Assembly (NCBI RefSeq): GCF_000764495.1
Contig: NZ_JRLB01000003.1
Location: 1-33,236 of the forward strand
DNA length: 33,236 nt
Source: Nitrincola sp. A-D6
GTDB taxonomy: Bacteria > Pseudomonadota > Gammaproteobacteria > Pseudomonadales > Balneatricaceae
Direction: 5' to 3'
The notes under the pieces were generated by a model that saw nothing but the letters and a program-made list of their open reading frames with translations, was not told the origin of the DNA and did not search any database. Of this stretch, positions 6,747 through 17,402 are shown in pieces (positions within the stretch are counted from its first letter, which is position 1; each line of letters opens with the position of its first letter). The translations under genes and the position numbers were made by a program.

Positions 6747-9327
6747 CTACAGGCCTTGATAGGGAGGGATGGTGTTACTGTGTGAGGCAAAGGCTTCGAT
6801 GGGCATAGGCCGGGCATATAAAAATCCCTGAAACGAGCGGCAACCGAAGCGCTGCAGTGCATCGCGTTGATCGAGATTTTCAACGCCTTCAGCAATGACA
6901 TTTAACGCCAGGCTGCGGCCCAGATCGATAATGGTTCTGACCACAGCAAGATCACGAGCATCTCTATGCATATCGCGTACAAAAGACTGATCTACTTTCA
7001 AGGTATCCAACGGCAGATTAATGAGTAGATTCAGCGATGAAAAGCCGGTGCCAAAATCATCCAGTGAAAAGCGTATCCCTTCGGCTTTCAGTAGCAGCAT
7101 TTTCTCAATAGTTTGTTCAACGTTATCTATCAGCAGACTTTCGGTTAACTCCAGTTCCAGGCGGTTAGCTGGTGCACCGGTTTGTTTCAGGATACCCAAC
7201 ACATCATCAACAAAACTGTTGTGATGCATCTGCGCAGCACTGATATTGACCGCGATGGTCAAGTGCGCCGTATCGGGATGTTCTGACCAGCTAACTAACT
7301 GTTGACAAGCGGTACGTAAAATCCACCGCCCCAGCGGAAGGATCAGCCAGTCGTCTCAGCCACCGGGATAAAGTCAGCTGGGGATACCAGTAGCTGTTGC
7401 GGTGGTTGCCAGCGGATTAGAGCTTCGACACCGGTCATTTGCCCTTCAGCATAATACTGGGTTGGTAGTAAAGTATAAACTCCTGGTCTTTAAGTGCTCG
7501 ACGCAGGCCAAACTCCAGCTTAGCCCGATGCTCGGCTTTTTGTTGCATGCTGGTATCAAAAAAACGTATCTGATTGCGTCCGACTTTTTTGGCGTCATAA
7601 ATAGCCAGTTCAGCACGTTTAATCAGTTCTTCCGGGTTGTGCTTACTGTCAGAATAGAGCGCTACACCCAGGCTGGCTGAGGTGGTGTAGTCCTGCTCCT
7701 GTATCCGAAATGGACGTTCAAAGGCCTCTATAACCTTGTCCAGAACCTGCTCAACCTGGTTCAGCAGCAAGGTATCATCCGCTGACAGATCTTCCAGTAA
7801 TAACATGAACTCATCACCGCCAAAGCGTGCCAGGGTATCACTGACGCGTACCTGCTTGCTTAGCCGCTCGGCTATGCCTGTGAGTAACTGATCACCGGCC
7901 TGATGCCCCAGGGTGTCGTTCAGCGTGCGAAAGTTGTCCAGATCTATAAGAATAACGGCACCATTACCCTGCTGGTTATGACGACTGGCCAGGCTATGTT
8001 GAAGCCGGTCCATGAGTAATCGTCGGTTCGGCAGTCCGGTGAGTAAATCGTAAAATATCAGTTGATGAACTTCCTTTTTATGACGCTTCTGCTCAGATAT
8101 ATCGGTTGCCAGTCCGCATAAGGCATAGATATTTCCTTGTGCATCAAGCATAGGCACTTTTATTGAAAGAAAAGTGCGTGGTTCGTTTTCACCGGGGAGC
8201 TTGTTTACCTCTTCTTTGACTATACTTTCTCCGTTTATGAGTGCTCTGTCGTCGAGACGGAAAATTTCAGCCGTAGATTCACTATCAAAAAAAGCGGCAT
8301 CGGTTTTACCTATAATCTCCTCTTCAGGGAAGCCAAACAGTTCGCAAACCTTGGGGCTGGCATAAACATAGTGATGCTGAGGATCCTTGATATACACATA
8401 AGCCTGCAGGTTATTGAGTATGGTGGTTAACTTGTCATCACTTACTTGCAACTCGCGCAGGGTGTTCTGCACTTTTTGTCTGAGGTATCTCATAGTTAAC
8501 AATGCCAGCAGCAGCAGGCCAAGTAGCGTAACCAAACCGACCCATACCAGCTTGGGAATAACCTCTACTTCAACGGATGTTTGCCAGTTTTGCAGAATAC
8601 GGTTATAGGGTGAGTCCTGTTCGGTTTTCCATTGTTCCAGCCAGTAATCAATTTTTTCCAACAGTTCGGTGTGTTGATTAATAGAGGTGGCAAAAAACAG
8701 CCGTGCAGGTTGAAACAAAATCGAGGTGGGTTCTAGGTCATAGCCATTTATATGATAGCCACCAAACAGATTATTGGTAGCCAGAGCATCGGCTTTGCCT
8801 TCGGCTAGCAGGTTGAGCGCTGACTGCAGATCGCTAACCCGTATCAGCTCCATCTGTATACCAAACTCTTGATTAATCTGCTCTAAAAAGTCTAGTTGAA
8901 TTGAACCAGCCAGAATGGCTACACGCTTTTGATCAAGGTCCAGTACAGAGTCGATTTCTATGTCAGCATGACGAAACACCTGTGACCAACTGTGCAAAGC
9001 GGGCAGGTGATGAAATGACATCAGTGTCTGCCGTTGCTCACTGAAGGCGACATCCGGCATCAATTCAATCTCACCCTTGTGGAGCAGTTGCAGGCAGGCA
9101 TCCCAGTTACAGGGAACCACCTGGAGTTGCCAGTCTTCACGCTTGGCAATTTCCAAAATCAGTTCCCCTAAAATGCCAGAAGGCTGACCGTCAGGCCCCA
9201 GCATGATTTTAGGGGGATTTTCATACACACCGATACGAACGCTTTGCGTGTCAGCCTGAGCGTTGAGCGTGAGCAACAAAGCCAGTAACAGACAACACTG
9301 CCTGATACCCATTGATATCCGTGTCAT
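6747..9327 (-). pseudogene. Membrane c-di-GMP enzyme, SBP_bac_3-PAS-GGDEF-EAL, with two frameshifts
   Basis: Repaired, this is a protein of about 860 residues. It has a signal peptide (CCLLLALLLTLNAQA, about 11-25), a periplasmic solute-binding domain (SBP_bac_3 type, about 28-245), a membrane helix (VGLVTLLGLLLLALLTM, about 260-278), a PAS domain (about 300-410), a GGDEF domain and an EAL domain. GGDEF is intact (ARFGGDEFML), with an inhibitory RxxD site (RVSD) five residues before it. The EAL domain retains GVEALIRW, NISAAQ, DDFGTGFSSL and EGVE. Both shifts are losses of one base: near 7459-7463 (restoring it gives YYQPQYYAEGQMTGVEAL) and near 7345-7352 (restoring it gives TGLILPLGRWIL). 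It probably links a periplasmic ligand, perhaps an amino acid, to c-di-GMP synthesis or breakdown. As written, the product stops after GGDEF and would lack the phosphodiesterase half. Confidence 0.85.
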
Positions 9328-9390
9328 AAAGCCAACTGTTCCATAAAATAGTTCATAACCGCAGTATAGACATGAAAATATAAACTAGCC

Positions 9391-9418
9391 TGTCTTCATG
9401 GGGTTGTCTTCATGGGGT
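9391..9418. repeat. 14-bp tandem duplication beside the transposon end
   Basis: TGTCTTCATGGGGT occurs twice head to tail (9391-9404 and 9405-9418). The second copy overlaps the first bases of the left inverted repeat of the transposase element. It may be a by-product of insertion or of replication slippage. Confidence 0.75.
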
Positions 9419-10208
9419 CAGCCAGCTTGATTGAAAGTTGATATCATTGATTCATTAGGTAAACTGATCTTGGTCTGAATACTACAAGGATGTAACATCA
9501 TGGCTAGACTACCTAGATTGGTACTACCCAATCAGCCTCTGCACATCATGCATCGAGGTAATAATCGTCAAGAAATATTTGAAAATAAAGAGGATGTTTC
9601 GCGTATCCTTTCCGATATTGCGAAGTCGCTCATCAAGGCAGATTGCCAATTACATGCTTATGTCATCATGACAAATCATTTGCATTTACTGGTTACACCA
9701 AAAGACAAACACCAGTTATCTGTGTTTATGCAGTCTATGACCAATCGCTATGTCAGGTACTTTAATTCCAGTCGGGAACGAACAGGCACCATTTGGGAAG
9801 GGCGGTTTAAATCATGCCTTGTAGACAGCGATCATTACCTTTTCACGTTATATAAGTATATCGAGATGAATCCGATAAAAGCCGGAATGGTAATTGACCC
9901 AAAAGAATACCCTTGGTCAAGCTATCACCACAATGCACTTGGAGTTGTGGACGAACTGATTACAGAGCACCCTCTCTATCTGGATTTAGCAGCCACAAAA
10001 GCTGAAAGAGCTGTTCTTTACAAGTCGATGATAAATAACGTTGACCTAAGTAAAGAGAATCAGAATATAACTGAGGCAACTATTCGTGGGGAAGCATTGG
10101 GTGATGTAAACTTCAATGATTGGGTAAGCAAACAAACTGGAAGGCCAGCAAAGCTGACGTCTCATGGGGGAGATAGAAAGAGTGCCAAATACCAAGCTGG
10201 CTGACCCC
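9414..10208 (+). mobile_element. IS200/RAYT-like element bounded by 16-bp inverted repeats
   Basis: GGGGTCAGCCAGCTTG (9414-9429) and its exact reverse complement CAAGCTGGCTGACCCC (10193-10208) enclose one Y1 transposase gene. The right-hand repeat encodes the end of the transposase and its stop codon, so gene and end are integrated. From memory, elements of this kind in gammaproteobacteria often have ends beginning GGGGTCAG. The element is 795 bp and lies between the promoter region of the GGDEF/EAL gene and recC, 27 bp before the proposed recC start. Terminal stem-loops, rather than target duplications, are expected for this family. Confidence 0.78.
9500..10204 (+). CDS. REP-associated tyrosine (Y1/HUH) transposase
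   Basis: This 234-residue single-strand transposase is of the IS200/RAYT type. The N-terminal MARLPRLVLPNQPLHIMHRG and NNRQEIF match the family start. The HUH metal-binding motif appears as TNHLHLL (about residues 58-64), and the catalytic tyrosine is in YKYIEMNPIKAGMV (about 119-132). Ser-His-Gly-Gly-Asp-Arg-Lys-Ser near the C-terminus is also typical as I remember it. The enzyme would nick and join single-stranded DNA at palindromic ends. All key residues are present and the frame is intact, so it could be active. Its AT-rich codon use stands out from the flanking recC and GGDEF genes, which fits recent acquisition. A predicted recC frame overlaps its last codons, but true recC similarity begins only after the element. 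Confidence 0.9.
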   Translation: MARLPRLVLPNQPLHIMHRGNNRQEIFENKEDVSRILSDIAKSLIKADCQLHAYVIMTNHLHLLVTPKDKHQLSVFMQSMTNRYVRYFNSSRERTGTIWEGRFKSCLVDSDHYLFTLYKYIEMNPIKAGMVIDPKEYPWSSYHHNALGVVDELITEHPLYLDLAATKAERAVLYKSMINNVDLSKENQNITEATIRGEALGDVNFNDWVSKQTGRPAKLTSHGGDRKSAKYQAG

Positions 10209-10235
10209 TTGATTCCGGACTGGCCAACTGGGTTG

Positions 10236-13200
10236 ATGGTGATTCAGGGAAACCATCTGGAAGAGCTGCGCAACTTGATGGTGCGCTGGACAAAGGCCTA
10301 TCCATTAGCCCCACTGGAAAACGAAGTGATGCTGGTGCAGAGTAACGGCATCGCACAGTGGTTGAAACTGGCGTTGGCGGCCGATAGCAGTGAAACGCTT
10401 GAGGGGGGCTTAGGCATTGCGGCCGGGTTGCAGGTGATGTTACCCGGGCGGTTTATCTGGCAGGCCTACCGACAAGAGTTTCCACAGTTGCCCAGTGCTT
10501 CACCCTTTGATAAAGCGCCATTGACCTGGCGCTTGTTACGCTTGCTCAGTGATCTGCCAGCCCTGGACACCAGAACAACTGATCCTCAGGCATTACAGCC
10601 GTTGCAGCATTTTCTCGATCAGGACCCCTCCGTGTCACGTACCTGGCAGTTAGCAGCGCGGTTGGCTGATCTTTACGATCAATATCAGGTCTATCGTGCC
10701 GATTGGCTGGATGCCTGGCTGCAAGGTGATGCTGTATTGATCACGGCTGCGGGGGAACGTCAGCCACTGAAAGCGGAGCAGGCCTGGCAGCCGTTGCTTT
10801 GGCAATGGCTAAATGAAGATATTCGACAGGCGCATACGGAGGCTGATTTTCTCAGTTATGCCAGTCGTTCCAGCGTTCATCAACAGTTTTGTCAGCAACT
10901 CAGCGAGGCGGGGAACAGTCAGCGACTGAGTGGTTTTCCACGGCGAATCATTGTGTTCGGTATTTCGTCCTTGCCGCGGCAAACATTGGAAGTACTTGAA
11001 GTGCTGTCACAGTTTTCCCAGGTGATGCTGTTTGTCTGTAACCCCAGTCAGCATTACTGGGGCGATCTGATCGAAGGACGGGAACTATTCAAAAAAGCCT
11101 ATCAGCGTAATCCGGAGCGCCGGGTGCCGGATAATCTCGACGAAGATCAGCTGCATCTGCATGGCCATCCCTTATTGGCAGCCTGGGGACGTCAGGGCGT
11201 GACTATCTGAGACTGCCAGATGAGCGCGATCAACCGCCAACCTATCAGCAGCACTTTGAACGCATCGATCTGTTTGCCTCCCCGGGCAGTGAAACGCTGT
11301 TGCAGCAACTGCAGGACGATATACTGGAACTGCGCAGTCTGAATGAGCGCCAGGCGATGCACAGCCAGGTGGAGGAGCGGGATCGCAGCCTGGGCTTTAT
11401 GGTTGCGCATAGTCCGCAACGTGAGGTGGAGATACTCCAGGATCAGCTACTAGCTGAGTTTGAGGCAGCACAACAGGCGGGCCATGTGTTGAACCCCCGC
11501 GATATTCTGGTCATGGTGCCGGATATCCAGGTGTATGCCGCCCATATCGATGCGGTATTCGGTAAACTGGATCGTGACGATCCGCGTTATCTGCCATTTC
11601 ATATTGCCGATCAGGGCAACGCCACAAAGCGCCTTTGCTGATTGCACTGGAAAGTCTGCTGCATCTGCCTGAGTCCCGTTTCAGTGTAACGGAACTGCTG
11701 GATCTATTGGATGTGCCCGCCCTACGTGCCCGATTTGAACTGGATGAGGTTGATCTGCTCAGCCTGAAACGCTGGATACAGGGCGCCAATATTCGCTGGG
11801 GGCTGGATGCAGCGCAGCGTGCGGCGCTGGAGCTGCCTGAGGGTGTGTCGGGCAATACCTGGCGTTTTGGCTTGCAGCGTATGCTGCTGGGGTATGCCAG
11901 TGGCGAAGGATCTGCCTGGCAGGGCACCGAGCCCTATGCTGAGGTGGCGGGTTTGGAAGCGGCCAGGCTGGGGCCTCTGGTGGTGCTACTGGATCAACTG
12001 GAACGTGCCTGGCAGACGCTGCAGTTACCCACCTCTGCCGGTGAATGGGCGACACGTTTGCAGCAGTTGCTGCAGGATTTCTTTTTGCCTCAGTCGGAGC
12101 TGGATCAGGCGTTGCTGCTTAGAGTTGAACAGCAGTTAACCCAGTGGCTCGAGGCTGTCGAATTGGCTGAAGCCAGTGAGCTGCCATTAACGCTGGATGT
12201 GGTGCGTGAAGAGCTGTTGTCCGGTCTGGATCAGCCGGGACTGAGCCAGACCTTTCTGGCCGGGTCGGTCAATTTCGCCACGCTGATGCCGATGCGTGCC
12301 ATTCCGTTTCGGCAAGTCTGGCTGCTGGGGATGAACGATGGTGCTTACCCGCGTGCTGTCAGACCGGTGGATTTTGATCTGATGGCACAGGATTACCGTC
12401 CTGGTGACCGTTCCCGGCGTGAAGATGATCGCTACCTGTTTCTGGAAGCCTTGTTAGCCGCACGTGAAAAGCTGGTGGTCAGTTGGGTTGGTCGTAGTGT
12501 TCGCGATAATTCCGTGCGCCCGCCGTCTGTGCTGGTTGGGCAGCTGCGTGATCATCTTCAGGCGGGTTGGCAAGGTCAGAGTGACGATCTGCTCAGCGAG
12601 TTGACCACTGAACACCCGTTACAACCCTTCAGTCAACGCTATTTTGCCCAGGACGCTGTTTCACCGGCACCGTTCAGTTATGCCTCTGAATGGTTGGCAG
12701 TGCATCAGCCGATCAGCCAGGTGCAATCACCGTCAGGACTAGTGGCCTGGCAACCGGAATCCGCCTTGTCTCTAGCCCAGTTAGTGCAGTTGATGAAGCA
12801 GCCGATCGATAGTTTCTATGCACTGCGTCTGCAAGTGCCGCGAAGTGAATCCATTCAGGTGTTACGCGATACGGAAAGCTTTGCTTTGGATGGGTTGGAG
12901 GTCTGGAGTTTACGCGACCGGTTGCTGCAGTCAGCGGTTTTACCTGCGCTAGATGAAGCCGATTTTTTCCAGCGTCTTGCCGATGAAGTAAAGCGCATTC
13001 AGCGGCAAGGCTTGCTGGTCGAGGGCAGTCATGGTCAGTTGCAGGGGCAGAAATTGTGTCAGGGGCTGGACGCGGTCTACACCGACTGGCTAGCCGAGCG
13101 CACAGCATTCAGTGAACGGTTGGAGAGCCAGCCGTTGGTGTATTCAGCGCAGAGTGCATGGGGAGTGTTGGGCGTTGAGGCAACGCTTGAACCCCTGTAT

Positions 13201-13716
13201 CAACACCCTGAAACAGGGGAAATCACCCTGCTGTTGTTGCAGAGCGCAGGTTTGATCAAACAGGGCCGGTCACGCAAATGGCACAATCATCTGCGCGGCT
13301 GGCTGATGCATCTGCTGGCTAACCAGAACGGCCTTGAACTCAGCACCCGGATTATTACGCCTGAGGGTAAAATTCGCTTTGCGCCTCTGACGTCTGAGCA
13401 GGCAAAAGCCTGTCTGGATCGTCTGCTACAGGCGGCACATGCAACACTGCAAGCCCCCACACCCTTGAGCCTGGAGACCGCCATTGCCTGGTTGGCCAAT
13501 CGGGAAGATGCGGCTGAATCTGCTTTCCCTGAAGGAAAGCTGCTGGCCAAACTGCAGGAAGCGCTGGATAAAAGCGCCGAGCATAGCCGTTTCTTTCATC
13601 AGCATTGTGCTGATCTTGAGCAGCTCTGGTCAGAGGGTCGTTTTGCTCAACATGTGCAGGCGCTTTATGGTGATTTTCATCAGGCGGTGGCATCGCAGAA
13701 GGAAGGCCGCTCATGA
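10236..13716 (+). pseudogene. recC: RecC subunit of exonuclease V, two frameshifts
   Basis: RecC is the Chi-recognising scaffold of the RecBCD helicase-nuclease in double-strand-break repair. The N-terminus fits the family (GNHLEELRNLMVRW, NEVMLVQSNGIAQWLKLALA, LPGRFIWQAYRQEF). The first frame runs to 11210. Restoring one base near 11195-11199 gives WGRQGRDYLRLPDERDQP in the second frame. A second lost base near 11618-11634 leads into LLIALESLLHLPESRFSV and the rest, including RQVWLLGMNDGAYPR and RRYLFLEALL-type sequence (DDRYLFLEALLAARE). Repaired length is about 1160 residues, close to family size. I chose ATG 10236 because upstream residues come from the transposon; no good ribosome-binding site precedes it. 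The stop overlaps recB as ATGA. Whether the shifts are real is open. Confidence 0.88.
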
Positions 13717-16700
13717 ATAATCGCATCAATCGTCTGGACCCTTTAAGCTTTCCACTGCAGGGCAAGGCGCTGATAGAGGCCAGTGCGGGTACCGGCAAAA
13801 CCTTTACCCTGGCGCTGCTGTATCTGCGTCTGGTGATTCAGCATGGTGGTGATCAGGCCTATAGGCGCCCGCTGCTGCCACCGGAAATACTGGTAGTCAC
13901 CTTTACCAATGCGGCCACAGCGGAACTACGTGAGCGTATTCGTGCGCGCCTGGTGGAAGCGGCAGGGGTTTTTCAGGGTGAGGCGTCAGACGATACCTTG
14001 TTGCAGGCGTTGATGCAGCAGTTGCCTGCCGATCAGCACCTGCGTGCGGCACGGCAATTGACACTGGCCGCGCAGTGGATGGATGAGTCGGCCATCTCTA
14101 CCATTCATGCCTGGTGTTATCGCATGCTCAAAGAGCACGCCTTCGACAGCGGCAGTGCATTTGATCCGCAACTGGAAACCAGTGAGCAGGCCTGGCAACA
14201 GCAGGCCAGTGAAGATTACTGGCGCTGTGCCTACAGCCAGTTGCCTGTGGATGAACTGGCCCTGGTGGTCGACTGCTGGGCATCACCCGATCTGTTGCTG
14301 AAACAAGTCAAACCCTGCCTGGACAAGTTGGCTTATCTGGCCAATCCGCCAGGATCAGCCTTGCAGCTGATTCAGCGTTACCAACAACAGCGCTCCGCTC
14401 AGCTGGATGCATTGAAAGCCGAATGGCGGGCGCAGGATTATATCGGTCAGCTACAGCGGGTGTTTGATGAAGCCGCTAAACAGAAAGCCTTTCAGGCGAA
14501 GAAGCTCAATACTGGCCATCGTGCGGGGTACTGAACAAGCTGAGCAACTGGCTGGCACAGGCCTCGCTGGAGGATCCGGGTATCTTCGCGGCTAAAAGCT
14601 GGCGGGTGATGTCATCTGCAGGGGTTAGCGAAATCTGGGTGGATGCCCAACAGGCCCCCGTCAACCACCCAGCCTGTGTGGCTCTGTCACAGTTGCAACA
14701 GGCACTGGCGGACTTGCCGGATCTTCAACCTGAGCTGTTATGCCATGCGGCTCACTGGATTGCTGCGCGGATCGAGAAGGTTAAGCAACAGTCAAACAGC
14801 CTGAGCCAGAATGACTTGCTGTTACGTCTCGACCAGGCTTTGGCTTCCTCCAGGGGGAGGCGCTGGCTACGGCGATTCGCCGGCAATTTCCGGTGGCACT
14901 GGTGGACGAGTTTCAGGATACCGATCCGGTGCAGTACCGTATTTTCCGGCGTATTTATCAGCAAAGTCCTGATAATACGCCGGTCGGCTTCTTTATGATC
15001 GGTGATCCCAAACAGGCGATCTACGCTTTCCGCGGGGCCGATATCCATACCTATCTGCAAGCGCGTCAGGACAGTGAAGGGCAGCATTACACCCTGGATA
15101 CCAATTACCGTTCATCGGCTGCATTGATCGAGTCGGTCAATGAGGTGTTCAGTCTGGCCGATCAACGTGCCCAGGGCGCGTTTATGTTCAAGACCGAAGA
15201 GTACAATCCGCTACCTTTTTTACCGGTGAAGGCTGGTAAGGCTGATATGCCAGGATTAATGCTGGAGGGAGAACAGGCACCCGCACTGCAAGGCTGGTTG
15301 GTTGAACAAACCGATGACAAGCTCAATAAAGGTGATGCCCGCGATAAACTGGCACTGGCGACGGCTGCTAAAATTGCCGGGTTACTCACCCAGGGACAGC
15401 AGGGGAAAGCCTTGTTACCTTTGGCCGAATCGGGCGGTTGGCGCGGGGTGCAGCCATCGGATTGCGCGGTATTGGTGAATAATCTTAATGAAGCTAATCT
15501 GGTCAGACAGGCTCTGCAGCAGTTGGGGGTTGCCAGTGTCTACCTTTCGGATCGTTCCAGTGTATTCCAGACCTGGATTGCCAGCGAGTTGTTGCAATTG
15601 CTGCGTGCGGTGTCGGACCCTTTGAATGAGAAACGCATACGTACTGCACTGGCCAGTCCGTTATTGCGCCCCGATATCGCCGCCCTGGAGCGGCTGAATC
15701 AGGATGAGCTTTACTGGGAAAGCCAGTCGGGTCAGTTTATGACTTATCATCAGATCTGGCAGCGCCAGGGTATTCTGCCGTTGATCTATCGCCTTATACA
15801 GGATTTCAATATTGCCGAGAGTGCCGGTCAGCGGCCTCAGGGGGAGCGCGAGTTAACTGACTTGCTGCACCTGGGCGAACTCCTGCATCAGGCGGCTGAT
15901 ACGCTGGATGGTGAGCAGGCATTGATACGTTATCTGGAAGAGTCGATTCTGGAGCCGGATGATCAGAGTGAAGCGCAGCAGTTGCGTCTGGAAACGGATG
16001 AGCAATTGGTACGGGTGGTCACCATCCATAAATCCAAAGGCCTGGAGTATCCTCTGGTGTTCTTGCCGTTTATCAGCGATAGCCGCCAAGCCAAGGCACA
16101 GGATACGCTACTGGTCACTCACAACGCCGAGCAGCAGGTTGAAGTGCATCTGCGTGCCAATTCTGAAAACCTGGTGCAGGCGGACACAGAGCGTCTGGCC
16201 GAAGATCTACGCAAGCTCTATGTGGCCTTGACCCGTGCCCGTTTTGTCAACTGGATAGGCCTGGCCGAAACCGATAGCTTTGCATCTTCGGCACTGGCTT
16301 ATGTGCTGGGCGCCTCATCCGGCGCTTTGGCTGAACCCTTACAGCAGCTACAACATCTGAGCCTGCAACCTCTGCCCGACGCGCTACCCGATGCCTGGCA
16401 GCCGCCGAGCAAAAATCTGCTGTTAAGTGCCAGGTCTGCACCGCGCCTGACGCATGAATCCTGGTGGATTGCCAGTTATTCCGCACTGAAGCATGGCACC
16501 AGACAGGTCAGTGAGACCGCCTGGCAGGAAACCCTGCTGGAAACGCAGGATTCAGAGACTGACGCGCTCGACAGGCTGTCACTCCCGGACGCTCTGGATC
16601 TGCATAGCTTAGCCAAAGGCAGTCAGATAGGGACGTTTTTGCATAGTCTGCTGGAGTGGGCTGCGGGGCTGACATGGATCGATGCGCAGGGTGAACGACA

Positions 16701-17402
16701 ACAAGGCTTTGCGGGGGTATTGGAACCGTCGTTACAGGAAACCTGTCGGGACTATCTGATCCAACGTTGCCAGCAGCGACAACTGCAGTCCTGGAGCGAA
16801 CCACTATTGCACTGGCTGCAGCAGTTTATACGTCAGGAGTGGCAGTTTCCGCAGCAGGCTGTATCGGCAGCCTCGCCTTTGTGCCTGGCCGCGCTGTCAC
16901 CCCGGCAATACAGTGTCGAACTGGAATTCTGGTTTGCCAGCCATCAGGTGAGTACCTTGAAACTGGATCAGTGGGTTCAACAGCGTACCCTGGCAGGTCT
17001 TGAGCGACCACCGTTGGCGGCCAATCGCTTGAATGGCATGCTCAAAGGTTTTATTGATCTGGTGGTTGAACATCAAGGGCGCTACTACATTATAGACTGG
17101 AAATCCAATTGGTTAGGTGTGAATAATCAAGCTTATTCTGACGATATGATGCGTCAGACCCTGCTGGCTAAACGCTATGATCTTCAATACCTTCTGTACC
17201 TGTTAGCCCTGCATCGGCAGCTGCGCTTGCGTTTGCCTGATTATGATTACGACCGTCATATAGCGGGGCCGCCTATGTGTTTTTGCGTGGTTACCGTGCT
17301 GACTCGCAGGGGGTGTTTTTCGATAAACCGGATCGTCAGGTGATTGAGGGACTGGATCGGCTGTTTGCCGGTCAGGCACTAACCGATGAGGTACTGGCAT
17401 GA
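13713..17402 (+). pseudogene. recB: RecB helicase-nuclease subunit of exonuclease V, three frameshifts
   Basis: RecB is the 3'-5' UvrD-family helicase and the sole nuclease of RecBCD. Walker A is ASAGTGKTFTLALLYLRL (about residues 23-40), followed by VVTFTNAATAELRERI. Walker B is LVDEFQDTDPVQY. The C-terminal nuclease retains GFIDLVVEH and the IIDWKSNW catalytic core. Three net -1 shifts break it: near 14504-14507 (repair gives KKLQYWPSCGVLNKL), near 14835-14841 (repair gives LDQAFGFLQGEALATA), and near 17264-17271 (repair gives IAGAAYVFLRGYRADSQG). Repaired length is about 1230 residues, normal to slightly long. All helicase and nuclease motifs survive, and no in-frame stop other than those caused by the shifts was noticed. 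The TGA overlaps the recD ATG, so the genes are translationally coupled. Confidence 0.9.

Noticed and set aside
10164-10235. An upstream extension of recC overlapping the transposase
   Set aside because: These codons derive from the transposon end, and similarity to RecC starts at about ATG 10236.
12471-12478. An E. coli-type Chi octamer (GCTGGTGG) inside recC
   Set aside because: A single 8-mer in a gene of this composition is expected by chance, and Chi differs between genera.
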